From assembly GCF_026790065.1 (NCBI RefSeq), contig NZ_JALAMO010000001.1, forward strand, positions 1-64,000: a stretch of DNA of 64,000 nt. Direction: 5' to 3'. Source of the stretch: Bacillus sp. N13C7 (lineage in GTDB: Bacteria > Bacillota > Bacilli > Bacillales > Bacillaceae). The stretch's first letter is position 1, and each line of letters begins with the position of its first letter. The notes under the pieces were generated by a model. That model saw only the letters and a list, made by a program, of their open reading frames with translations. It searched no databases and was not told the origin of the DNA. Made by a program: the position numbers and the translations under genes. Shown here in pieces: positions 8,780-16,951 of this stretch.

Positions 8780-8846
8780 TGGTATGCGGCCGAGAAGACT
8801 TGAATCTCCAGCTACGGGTTATTCACCCACTAGACCCTCAACATAG
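8780..8846 (-). other. tRNA-Leu(GAG) 3' fragment, ICEBs1-type attachment scar
   Basis: The minus strand begins CTATGTTGAGGGTCTAG, 15 of 17 bases identical to the anticodon stem-loop of tRNA-Leu(GAG). It continues through the variable arm GTGGGTGAATAACCC, a T-arm with TTCAAGT, and the acceptor end GGCCGCATACCA. The 5' half of the tRNA is missing. ICEBs1 inserts at exactly this site, and its integration duplicates the tRNA 3' end starting at this 17-base core, so a fragment beginning here is what an attR leaves. Several mismatches and a three-base insertion in the T-arm show it is old. It cannot make a tRNA. Confidence 0.75.
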
Positions 8847-9207
8847 TAAATCCATAATATTGGTTTTGAAAACTTGTTTTCAGTGCACTTTCTAACCTCA
8901 CTTTACATCATTTCTACAGGTTTATATGAATTATGGTTAATAATTGGTGAGCACAAACAATAAACGTCCATACTACCCTTTTATGACCGGCAGGAATTTT
9001 CTACTTGCCGTCGAAAGTAATTGTCGAAAGCAATCTAGGAGGATAGGGGGGCTTAAGGGACTCAAATGTTCTATTACGGAAACCAATTTAATGAAATAAC
9101 TCTACATGTCAAAAAATTATAAAAAGTTTTTTCCTTTGTATATTTCGTTAAGTCGTATTCGTTGTATTGGCAGAAAGACAAATAAGAATGGAAAGGTTGT
9201 TGAAAAC
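8847..9207. other. Intergenic stretch without a recognisable gene
   Basis: Between the tRNA scar and the VOC gene. No protein-like frame. A GGAGGATAGGGGGG tract at 9039-9053 has no start codon at a useful distance. Confidence 0.4.
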
Positions 9208-9603
9208 ATGGGAGCACAATTAAACTCTTATCTAATGTCAGAGGACGCAAGAAGCCAAGCGGATTTTTACGTAGAATCACTTGGTGGAGAAATTGTATCA
9301 CTTAAAACATTCGGTGAGGTACCAGGAACTCCAGAAGAAATGAAGGATAAAGTTATGCATCTGTCTTTGGTGATAGCTGGAAACAATGTCCTAATGCTTT
9401 CTGATTCCTTTGAACAAGTGGTCGGTAATCGTAGCATCAGTCTTGCTTTAACCTATGATAATGAGAGCGAAGCAAGAGAGGCATATGCCAAGCTTGGTGA
9501 GGGTGGAGAAAACAAATATCCCTTTGCTTTGCAGCCATGGGGCGCATACTATGGAGAAGTGATTGATAAATTTGGTGTTACATGGATGATTACTAAACCG
9601 TAA
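9208..9603 (+). CDS. VOC-superfamily protein (PhnB/glyoxalase-like)
   Basis: 131 residues from ATG at 9208. Codons upstream in the same frame read poorly and the family starts at MGAQLNSYLM. It has the paired beta-alpha-beta-beta-beta layout of vicinal-oxygen-chelate proteins, with DARSQADFYVESLGGE near 12-27 and FALQPWGAYYGEVIDKFGVT near 105-124, typical of PhnB-like members. Substrate is unknown; members include glyoxalases, antibiotic-resistance proteins and 3-demethylubiquinone-type enzymes. It is isolated on the plus strand. Confidence 0.8.
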   Translation: MGAQLNSYLMSEDARSQADFYVESLGGEIVSLKTFGEVPGTPEEMKDKVMHLSLVIAGNNVLMLSDSFEQVVGNRSISLALTYDNESEAREAYAKLGEGGENKYPFALQPWGAYYGEVIDKFGVTWMITKP

Positions 9604-9653
9604 ACCATCCCAAATTCAAAAAAATTCTCTACGTAAAAAAGAGTGTATGCAAA

Positions 9654-9979
9654 ATGATTCAGGAAGTAACCGATTTTATTGAAACGTTAAAAGAACCCTG
9701 GCAAAGAAACTCTCTACAAATTTATATAAGTCGTCCATAAGGATATAATGGATGTCCATGAATGCATACAGTAAGAAGCCCATTTTTCGAATAACAGAAA
9801 ATACGCTGTTGTCATCACGGCATCGGAAAATGCTGTTCGCTTTACAAGCTTTAATGCTACCGAGCTGGAAATTCCTGAAGACATATTCGATGGTTCATTG
9901 TCTTAAGCTCCTTGAAGGGGATTCGTTTGATTCCGGGCAGCTAGTGTTATTGGTCAGCCAAACCTCAAAATCACTTTAA
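9654..9979 (+). pseudogene. Decayed DUF1801 (YdhG-like) gene
   Basis: Frame 1 begins MIQEVTDFIETLKEPWQ and breaks. A second frame gives RKYAVVITASENAVRFTSFN and ELEIPEDIFDGSL before a stop. A third ends LVLLVSQTSKSL at 9979. These are start, middle and end of a DUF1801 domain protein of about 115 residues, in the right order. At least two shifts and a stop make it a pseudogene. Confidence 0.65.
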
Positions 9980-10020
9980 ATGTAACTCACTAAGTTAGAC
10001 AGATAAGGTATTCAACAATC

Positions 10021-10053
10021 GGGCGCTATTCTATTATAAGATGGCGTCTTTTT
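10021..10053 (+). terminator. Terminator after the DUF1801 relic
   Basis: GGGCGCTAT-tctattataag-ATGGCGTC stem with G-U pairs, then TTTTT. Confidence 0.5.
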
Positions 10054-10099
10054 GCATGATTGGGATCCCAAAACCACTTAATTCCCATCTGAGAGATTT

Positions 10100-10230
10100 C
10101 TTGGAGAACCAAAAGTTATTGCAGTGCCCTATTGCCTTTTTCTCTCAAAAAAAATAAGGTTAGGGCTCAAGGATTTAAATGGGGATACTAATTATATCGT
10201 ATTTAATTCCATTGTTTCTGTTGATATCAA
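10100..10230 (+). pseudogene. C-terminal relic of an unidentified protein
   Basis: One plus-strand frame reads through KKIRLGLKDLNGDTNYIVFN then SIVSVDIK and a stop, protein-like in composition but with no start or family. It ends just before the rap-phr terminator. Confidence 0.25.
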
Positions 10231-10231
10231 A

Positions 10232-10260
10232 TAAAAAAACCTCCATTTATGAAGGAGGTT
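10232..10260 (-). terminator. rap-phr operon terminator
   Basis: AACCTCCTTCATAAATGGAGGTT followed by TTTTTTATTTG on the minus strand, 14 bases after the phr stop. Confidence 0.85.
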
Positions 10261-10273
10261 TAGGGTAGTATTA

Positions 10274-10405
10274 TCAAGTTTGAAGACGATCCGAAGCAAT
10301 ATGAAATGTGTTTTGAGTTTGGTTCTCTGTAAAGTCGGTACCGAAACCACATACTAAAACAAATGACAAACCCAGGATAATGCTTAACCTCTTTTTAAAA
10401 GTCAT
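10274..10405 (-). CDS. Phr signalling-peptide precursor
   Basis: A 43-residue precursor from ATG at 10405, overlapping the rap 3' end by 11 bases, the standard rap-phr arrangement. It starts MTFKKRLSIILGLSFVLVCG, an export signal, and ends ASDRLQT. Mature Phr peptides are the last five or six residues with a basic residue at position two, so DRLQT (or SDRLQT) is predicted. The peptide is exported, cut, re-imported by Opp and inhibits its partner Rap. From memory it matches none of the well-known ones (for example ARNQT, ERGMT, SRNVT, DRVGA), so it may define its own signalling group. Confidence 0.88.
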   Translation of the reverse strand: MTFKKRLSIILGLSFVLVCGFGTDFTENQTQNTFHIASDRLQT

Positions 10406-11522
10406 ACAGGCATTCTCCCCTTTGAATTTGTGTTTGAGTTTCAACCATTTTCTGATGATAAACATAAGATGTTTCAAATTCTTTTGAGTTTGCATAAGCA
10501 GCTGCGGTCTCACAGGCAATGTCTTCAACATAAGAATAGTTCTTATTCTTCTCTAAGTATTCTATGGTTTGATTAACTCCATGTTGATCCACCGCATCGA
10601 CATAAAGAGCTTTTAAATAACCCTGTAATTTTGCGAAAAGCTCATCACCTTGATAAAGAGCTGCTGACAAACCTTTCTTACTTACTTGGATAGCATCATT
10701 CATTTTTCCTTGTTTGAAAAGGATTTTTGCATAAGAAAATAAAGAATGTGGCAAGTTTGTGAGCTTTTCTTTTTCTGTAATCTCCACAGCTTGCTTCAAG
10801 AATACTTCTGCTTGCTCGTAATCACCACTGTCAGCAAAATTAGTGCCTAAATTATATAGTGCAGAACTGATCAACCTTTTGTTATTCAATTCCTTAGATA
10901 ACTCTAATGCCTTTTCAAGATGCGGCTGACTTTTTTCATAACGTTTAAAATCAATATAATTCCCTGAGATAACAAACATACACTGAACTTTACGCACCTT
11001 ATAAAGTTCATATTGATTATAGATATCTAACGCTTGTTTAACGTGATGCATAGACACATGACTTTGCTTCATACCATAATATGCTTCAGCTAACTTAAAA
11101 TGAAACTCTGCCCTTTCAATCTCATCAGGGACATGTATAATCTGCTTTTCAGCTTCTCTATAATAGTAGATAGCTTTCATGTATTGTTTCTTATCAAACT
11201 CGTACATCCCTCTGAAAAACAGAGAATAATACGACAAAAGACCAGATATGCCTTTATTTGAAGTCTCAATTTTTTCAAGAAGTTCGTCAATAGTTGGTCT
11301 TATCCGTGTTGTTACGGGTTCCAAATAATCTAACATGAGCTGATGACGGAATTTCATTAGAGAGAAGTAAATAAGTAAATACTCATCTTCCTCCATCTGA
11401 TTGATCTCTTGCTCCACCTCAGCCTTTAAAATCTCTGCATCCGGGACACTAAATTGACGTATCATTTTATACCATTCATTGATCTTTACGCCAACTTCTG
11501 ACGATGATAAAACCGGATTCAC
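10395..11522 (-). CDS. Rap-family response-regulator aspartate phosphatase
   Basis: 375 residues from GTG at 11522, six bases after AGGAGGGG. An upstream ATG extension of 36 residues has no ribosome site and is too long for the family. It has an N-terminal three-helix bundle (about 1-70) and tandem TPR repeats from about 95 to 370, for example LEKALELSKELNNKRLISSA and LGTNFADSGDYEQAEVFLKQ. Rap proteins dephosphorylate Spo0F or block ComA or other response regulators and are silenced by their Phr peptide. Which target it has cannot be read from the sequence. It forms an operon with phr. The nearby tRNA-Leu scar raises the possibility that it came with a mobile element, as rapI does in ICEBs1. 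Confidence 0.93.
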   Translation of the reverse strand: MNPVLSSSEVGVKINEWYKMIRQFSVPDAEILKAEVEQEINQMEEDEYLLIYFSLMKFRHQLMLDYLEPVTTRIRPTIDELLEKIETSNKGISGLLSYYSLFFRGMYEFDKKQYMKAIYYYREAEKQIIHVPDEIERAEFHFKLAEAYYGMKQSHVSMHHVKQALDIYNQYELYKVRKVQCMFVISGNYIDFKRYEKSQPHLEKALELSKELNNKRLISSALYNLGTNFADSGDYEQAEVFLKQAVEITEKEKLTNLPHSLFSYAKILFKQGKMNDAIQVSKKGLSAALYQGDELFAKLQGYLKALYVDAVDQHGVNQTIEYLEKNKNYSYVEDIACETAAAYANSKEFETSYVYHQKMVETQTQIQRGECLYDF

Positions 11523-11708
11523 AGGACCCCTCCTTTTATGTCTTTTTATGTAATATTCTAACATTTCCAAAAAGTGTTTGAACCGCAAAAAAACCGCAAA
11601 CTTTTTATTCGCTATCTTTGATATGATCAATCAAGTTAATTTTAGGTTCGTTTCTTCTTTCTTCCATGGCAATATTTTGTTATACGATTAAATGAGAGGG
11701 TATGATTA

Positions 11709-13183
11709 TGAAAGTCTTTGAAGCTACAGACGCGCCAAAGAATATTTAGAACTAAGGACGCAAATGGTCAACTTGAGAAAAGCTTTACAAAGCATCGCTG
11801 AACTAGACAACAGCGAATTCTCAGGTAAAGGCGCTAATAACATTAAAGCATTCTATCACGATCATGTTGGTGTCACTGATCAATGGATCGACTACATTGA
11901 CATGAAGATCGCATTTTTTAACAGCATTGCCGGAGCTGTCGAGGACAAAGGCCTCTCTGATGCTTATATTGAAGAGTCTTTTTTAGAATATGAACTGGCT
12001 AACGCCCATAAAAAATCCAAATCCATCATGTCTGAACAGAAAAAAGCCATGAAAGATATCCAAAACGACATTGACGACATCCTTCCGCTCGACTTGTTTT
12101 CAACAGAAAACTTCAAGAATGAGCTTGCGGATGCTAATGACAAACGCAAAAAAACCATTGAAAAACTAGGTGACCTTGACGAAGATTTACTGACAGAATA
12201 TGCCCTGTCAGAGCCAAATGAACAATTCATCAAGTCAGATTTCAAAAGATCAAAGAAGCAACAGGCAAAGGCAAAAACGCTACGCCCATCCACTACAACG
12301 CTAAGGCGTACCGTGAAAGTGATATACATAAAAAAAGGTGATATTGAGAAACAGACTGAAGCCTATTTGAAGATTAAGAAAGAGGAAGCGAAGGAACGAG
12401 AGATAAAAGACTTAAAGAAAAAGCTTGCGAATGGTGTCTCAGATCCGGATGAGTATTTAGAAATTGCGAAGAAAATTGGATATGAGAACCTTCAGCCTGC
12501 ACAGTTACAGTATGTGGTGCAGCTAGAACAAGCAAAACAGCTGAAGTCTGTCGGTGAAAGTGTAATCAATGCAGGTAAAACGGCATTGGATATTATCGAT
12601 GGGGTTAATGATGGGCTTAACGATGCGATTGATGATACGATATATGGCATCAAGGACTTGGTTGTAGGCGCATGGGAATTTTCACAGCTCCCTATGGAAC
12701 TAAAACTTGCAAAAACAATTACAACAGTCTTAAGTGTCCCCTCCTACCCTAAAATAATTTGGACAAACATCGTCGATTCATGGAATGATATTAAAACAAC
12801 GACTATTAACTTAAGAATGGGTCACTTGAAAAATGATGTCCACCCAGTAACAAAAGTTCCCTATGATAAAGATGGATTTCCAATATTCGAATCAAAGCAT
12901 ACACTCACACTTGATAAAGCCGACTTTAAAAAAAAGTAGAGACCAGCATTTTGACAAATGAAATAAACAATTATATAAGCAGATTGAAGAAGACCCATCA
13001 TTGATTAAAAAGCTTGATTTGAACGAAGATGATTTACTTGATCTTCAAGATGGAATAACACCAGAGAAATACACATGGCACCACCATCAAACTCCTGGAA
13101 AAATGGAGCTAGTAGACCGGGTAATTCATGCTAAAACAGGTCACACTGGCGGATATAAAATTTGGGGGAAAGATGAGAAATAG
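11709..13183 (+). pseudogene. Decayed LXG-family polymorphic toxin with HNH-type nuclease tip
   Basis: An intact gene would start MKVFEA at 11709 but hits a stop after 13 codons. One base over, the text continues [20 protein letters not shown], the LXG N-terminus, in the long frame 11764-12939. Around residues 160-190 two offsetting shifts garble the family text. After 12939 a shift and a TGA interrupt the linker, and 13001-13183 carries the toxin tip WHHHQTPGKMELVD, then HAKTGHTGGYKIWG, a His-rich nuclease motif of the HNH/LHH type seen in YobL and YeeF. LXG toxins are secreted by the type VII system to kill competitors. With four or more lesions this one should be inactive. An immunity relic follows at once. 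Confidence 0.8.
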
Positions 13184-13194
13184 GAGGTTAACCA

Positions 13195-13636
13195 ATGCAA
13201 AGTATTAAATGGAGAAAACGAAGCACTTTTCAAGAAGCGTCAAACAGTCAGATCGAAGAGGTAGAAGAGAAATTAAAAATCAAGTTCCAACAGATTACAA
13301 AGAGTTCATTAAAGACCATAATGGATGTTCCCCTATAGATAAAAAGGTTGTTTTATTCCAAAATTCTCGAGAATCAATCAACAATTTACTGAGCATAGGA
13401 GATCCTACTCGGCCAATTGATCTCCTTAGTACATTTGATAATGTTAAAGGCCGGTTAGTTGATAAAATCATACCTTTTGCTACAGATGTAGGGGAAACCT
13501 CTTTTGTTTTGATTACAGAATATCTTCTCAAGAACCTACAATTGTTTTTTGGGATCATGAGATCGCTTATGAAGATAAAGAAGTTCCATTAGCTATGTTT
13601 GTGATTCATTCACAGAGTTAATGGACAAACTTGAAT
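13195..13636 (+). pseudogene. Decayed SMI1/KNR4-family immunity gene
   Basis: A ribosome site (GGAGG at 13183-13187) leads to MQSIKWRKRSTFQEASNSQI, continuing EEVEEKLKI. A one-base shift then gives VPTDYKEFIKDHNGCSPIDK and on to ATDVGETSF, another gives FDYRISSQEPTIVFWDHEIA, and a third gives DSFTELMDKLE and a stop at 13636. In family order these make one intact SMI1 protein of about 145 residues. Three indels have broken it. It lies 12 bases after the toxin tip, the normal toxin-immunity order, so both partners decayed together. Confidence 0.75.
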
Positions 13637-13649
13637 AGAATGAACTCGC

Positions 13650-13967
13650 ACCTTCTTGATTATAAAGATGAGAACGAAGCAGAATTCGAAAAAGCCATTT
13701 ACAATCTAGAAAACTCATATTAAATATGTAGAATGCTCTTCTCATAACGATAAGGGCTTCTTACATAAATACCGTCAAATGTTCTGGTCATTAGTGTTTA
13801 TCTGGACGGTTTTTTTCGGAATTTCTTTAGTTTTGTTCTATAATAATTTTCATCTGTACACTGATTGCGTTTCCAAAAGTTGGCTCCTCGTTAAACAATA
13901 TACCTGTCTACAAAAAGTTCGAAATTCATTTTCAGATATTATACTCCGTTTGATTAAGTAACCATAA
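13650..13967. repeat. Direct repeat copy A (~320 bp)
   Basis: This stretch aligns, with scattered differences, to 16259-16581. Shared landmarks are CTTCTTGATTATAAAGATGA at the start, GTTCTGGTCATTAGTGTTTA in the middle, and CTCCGTTTGATTAAGTAACC at the end. It includes a plus-strand relic reading DYKDENEAEFEKAIYNLENS and a hairpin with T-run (CCGTCAAATG ... CTGGACGG-TTTTTTT). It also carries, on the minus strand, the worn 3' end of an SMI1 gene that is longer in copy B. Confidence 0.8.
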
Positions 13968-13973
13968 ATTGAT

Positions 13974-14000
13974 AGAAGTCGCATCTGTATGCGACTTCTT
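13974..14000 (-). terminator. Terminator-like hairpin after the AraC gene
   Basis: AGAAGTCGCAT-ctgt-ATGCGACTTCT, eight bases past the regulator's stop. The T-run is short, so efficiency is uncertain. Confidence 0.5.
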
Positions 14001-14007
14001 GATTTGA

Positions 14008-14919
14008 CTACACATTATATAAATTCAGATTCTCTTTACGATCTTTCCCTGGAGGGTTGCCGAACATCCTTCTATATTCTCTATTAAAATAAGAAGGACT
14101 TTCATAGCCAACTTGAAAGGCAGCGTCAGCGGCCTTCATATTTTTCCCGATAATCAACCGCCTTGCTTCATGGAGACGTAACGCTCTCTGGTATTGGATC
14201 GGAGTCATCATTGTAACTTGTTTAAAATGATGATATAAAGCTGATGGGCTAAGGTTTACTTTTTTAGCTAGTGCATCTATCTTTATTTCCTGAGAAAAAT
14301 GATTTCTTAAATAATCCAGAGCAGCAGCCACTTCAGATAATTTACTCCCCTTGGCAACAAGGCTTTTTACTGTGTGACCATGCTTTCCCTGCATAATGCG
14401 GTATAGAATTTCCTTAATGATTAAAGGTGAAAGTATTTCTGTATCTTCAGGTGTATGAAGCAGTTTCACGAGTCGGATAAGTGCATCCAGAATGACCTCA
14501 TCTGTCTGAGCTACAAATATTCCTCGGCCTGTAGCATTATGATTAGTGCTATGTTGCTGATACTCCTTTGAAACCTCTGCAATTTGCATTAAGTTAAAAT
14601 TCAATCGAAGACATAAATAGGGTTCCCTCTCACTTGCTTTTAAAATTTCCCCGATAACAGGCAGATCGACCGCCACGACTAAGTACTCCCCTTTTCCGTA
14701 AAAGAAGTCTTCTCCAATTATAGAAATCACTTTTCTTCCTTGCAGAACAATACACAAAGCAGGTTCATGCATAGTATGTACAGGCATCAGCGGCTTGGCA
14801 GATCGAATAAATTCCAACCCAGAGATTGACGTTACGTTCGTACCCTCCTTGGCGGCAAAAGATGACACAAGTTTTGTAAGCTCCTCTTCTTTCGATTGCA
14901 ATTGCTCTTCTAGAGACAT
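14008..14919 (-). CDS. AraC-family transcriptional regulator (AraC_N type)
   Basis: 303 residues from ATG at 14919 (AAAGGAGGG upstream). An N-terminal cupin-like AraC_N domain (about 25-170) contains MHEPALCIVLQGRKV near 50-64. It is followed by two AraC helix-turn-helix motifs at about 205-295 (KIDALAKKVNLSPSALYHHF and AADAAFQVGYESPSYFNREY). It is divergent from the Atu4866/SDR pair and so is its likely activator. The same family and layout recurs at 37385 next to an aldo/keto reductase. The inducer is not predictable. Confidence 0.9.
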   Translation of the reverse strand: MSLEEQLQSKEEELTKLVSSFAAKEGTNVTSISGLEFIRSAKPLMPVHTMHEPALCIVLQGRKVISIIGEDFFYGKGEYLVVAVDLPVIGEILKASEREPYLCLRLNFNLMQIAEVSKEYQQHSTNHNATGRGIFVAQTDEVILDALIRLVKLLHTPEDTEILSPLIIKEILYRIMQGKHGHTVKSLVAKGSKLSEVAAALDYLRNHFSQEIKIDALAKKVNLSPSALYHHFKQVTMMTPIQYQRALRLHEARRLIIGKNMKAADAAFQVGYESPSYFNREYRRMFGNPPGKDRKENLNLYNV

Positions 14920-15042
14920 GAAATCCCTCCTTTTATAAGGCTTATCGACTTGGCTTGGAGGATAAGGCAAGAATTAAAGAGATACCGGCTACCACTCCAT
15001 GTTATCTTTCCCTGATACTATAAGTAGAACAGAAAGGAGCTG

Positions 15043-15297
15043 ATGATATTGGAAAAAAACAATCATTCTTATGGTGGGCTTTGGGTTACCAAAGACCGGT
15101 ATATCAGGCATGAACTGCTGCCTGATGGACGCTATGTTGAAGCACGCGGCAATGTCGAATGTGCATATACAGGCAATTACCAAATAACAGGTGACCACAT
15201 TGAATATCAAGATGATGCAGGATTCACAGCAGATGGAGATTTTATAAACGGAATCCTTTATCACGCAGGGATGGTGCTGCATCGTGATAGAAGCTAA
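15043..15297 (+). CDS. Atu4866-domain protein
   Basis: 84 residues. The text GGLWVTKDRYIRHELLPDGR, then CAYTGNYQITGDHIEYQDDA and GILYHAGMVLHR, is the Atu4866 domain, a small beta-barrel fold of unknown function often beside short-chain dehydrogenases. ATG at 15043 closely follows AAAGGAG; a TTG two codons on is spaced better and could be the true start. It is the first gene of a likely two-gene operon with the SDR, which starts 43 bases past its stop. Ligand unknown. Confidence 0.8.
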   Translation: MILEKNNHSYGGLWVTKDRYIRHELLPDGRYVEARGNVECAYTGNYQITGDHIEYQDDAGFTADGDFINGILYHAGMVLHRDRS

Positions 15298-15340
15298 AGA
15301 TTCCTTAAAGAAAAATCACTTAAAAGAGGATGATACAAAG

Positions 15341-16072
15341 ATGAGTATAAAGAATAAAGTTGTTCTTGTCACCGGTGGAAGCAGCGGTATTGGAGCAGCA
15401 ACTGTTGATTTATTAGCTGAGAATGGAGCTACGGTAATAGCAGCAGCGCGGAGAACAGATAGGTTGGAAACACTCGTGACCACCCTTCAGCAAAAAGGAT
15501 ATCATGCAGATTATAAGCAATTGGATGTGACCGACTTTGGCCAAATGCAGCAAACAGTACAAGAAGTAACAGATGCATACGGAAAGATCGATGTCATCGT
15601 AAATAATGCCGGTGTAATGCCATTATCTAAATTGGATTCTTTGAAAATCGCAGAATGGAATCGAATGATTGATGTAAATATCCGTGGTGTCCTGCATGGT
15701 ATTGGAGCAGTGTTGCCGATAATGAAAGAGCAGAATAGCGGACATATCGTCAATATAGCGTCAATAGGCGCCTATGAAGTTACCCCGACAGCAGCAGTTT
15801 ATTGCGCGACCAAGTATGCTGTCCGTGCCATCACGGAAGGGTTACGGCAGGAAGCAACGCATAATATTCGAACTACTTTAATTGCACCGGGCGTAACGGC
15901 ATCAGAACTAGCCGATCATATTACCGATAAACAGGCGAGTGAAGCTATGATCGAATACCGAAGACAAGCGCTTCCTGCTTCTGCTATTGCACATGCCATT
16001 CTTTATGCAATCTCGCAGCCAATAGAGATCGATGTAAGTGAATTAATTGTAAGACCTACTCTATCACTATAA
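15341..16072 (+). CDS. Short-chain dehydrogenase/reductase (NAD(P)-dependent)
   Basis: 243 residues from ATG at 15341; the longer in-frame start at 15284 lies inside the preceding gene. Classical SDR: cofactor motif TGGSSGIG (about 11-18), NNAG (about 86-89), catalytic Ser in IASIGA (about 138) and YCATK (Tyr/Lys about 151-155). RR in the AARRTDRL turn suggests NADP(H). Oxidoreductase of unknown substrate, probably controlled by the divergent AraC protein. Confidence 0.9.
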   Translation: MSIKNKVVLVTGGSSGIGAATVDLLAENGATVIAAARRTDRLETLVTTLQQKGYHADYKQLDVTDFGQMQQTVQEVTDAYGKIDVIVNNAGVMPLSKLDSLKIAEWNRMIDVNIRGVLHGIGAVLPIMKEQNSGHIVNIASIGAYEVTPTAAVYCATKYAVRAITEGLRQEATHNIRTTLIAPGVTASELADHITDKQASEAMIEYRRQALPASAIAHAILYAISQPIEIDVSELIVRPTLSL

Positions 16073-16140
16073 AAAATCTCATAATGTATCAGAATTTTCA
16101 CACAAAACTAATATTGATACTAATGAACACGAGTTAGATG

Positions 16141-16169
16141 AGGCCGAGAAATTGAACTCGGCCTTTCAG
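16141..16169 (+). terminator. Terminator of the Atu4866-SDR operon
   Basis: AGGCCGAG-aaattgaa-CTCGGCCTTT, about 70 bases after the SDR stop. Confidence 0.7.
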
Positions 16170-16258
16170 GTTATGGCATATACATGTGACATTATGTGTA
16201 GATACCAAGTCTGTATTTTCATACCTGCCATTTCAGCATTAGTCGTGTAGGCCTCAAC

Positions 16259-16581
16259 CTCTTCTTGATTATAAAGATGAGAACGAAAAGCTAAAGCAGA
16301 ATCCGAAAAGCAATTTACAATCTAAAAAACTCATATTAAATATGCAGAAAGCCTTCTCATAACGAGAAGACTTTCTTACACAAATACGGTCAAATGTTCT
16401 GGTCATTAGTGTTTATCTAGACGGTTTTTTTGAAATTTCTTTAATTTGTTCTATAATCATTTTCAGCTGTATACAGACTTCATTTCCAAAAATTAACTCC
16501 TCGCGCAAACAACATCCCTGTCTACAAAGAGCTCGACATTTAAGTTCAGATATTCATACTCCGTTTGATTAAGTAACCATA
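16259..16581. repeat. Direct repeat copy B (~320 bp)
   Basis: Partner of 13650-13967 in the same orientation. The two copies flank the AraC-Atu4866-SDR module of about 2.3 kb. Differences are numerous single bases and short indels, so the duplication is not recent. In copy B the end continues into an almost complete SMI1 gene on the minus strand, whereas copy A has only its tail. Confidence 0.8.
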
Positions 16582-16891
16582 AGCAGTTTGGATCTGTTGA
16601 TACCTTTGTTATATCGATTAACAAATAACAGCCGTCTAATAAGTAAGCGACAGGAATAAAGGTTGGCTTCAATAAAGCAATCGTCTGCATACTCTCATAG
16701 ATCTCTTTTAAACTTAAAATGTGAGGTCTGCCACCAACATTACTGCCAGAAATCATTACATTATATATTCTGGCGCCGAAATGTGTTTTCAAAAATACTC
16801 GATAATCTTCTTCTGGAAAATTACTGTTCAGCTTCTTTTCACATTCCGTTATTTTTTGATCTGTAGCGCTTGCAAAGAATTGACATTCCAC
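16493..16891 (-). CDS. SMI1/KNR4-family immunity-like protein, start uncertain
   Basis: A 132-residue frame containing ATDQKITECEKKLNSNFPEE and DYRVFLKTHFGARIYN, the SMI1/KNR4 N-terminal signature; such proteins neutralise polymorphic toxins. The frame opens with GTG poorly placed against the ribosome site. A well-spaced ATG (AGAAGGG upstream, at about 16897) begins MKW in another frame, the usual SMI1 opening, so a one-base shift near the start is likely. No toxin gene accompanies it. It is an orphan immunity gene, perhaps already broken. Its 3' end lies in repeat copy B. Confidence 0.6.
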   Translation of the reverse strand: MECQFFASATDQKITECEKKLNSNFPEEDYRVFLKTHFGARIYNVMISGSNVGGRPHILSLKEIYESMQTIALLKPTFIPVAYLLDGCYLLIDITKVSTDPNCLWLLNQTEYEYLNLNVELFVDRDVVCARS

Positions 16892-16951
16892 TTCATTGAT
16901 GGTCCCTTCTTTAGCTATAGTAATTTGTTATAGTCGATGTTAAAATCAGCG

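Noticed and set aside
13650-16581. The repeats as insertion-sequence ends
   Set aside because: The repeats are direct, contain gene tails, and no transposase or terminal inverted repeat is present.
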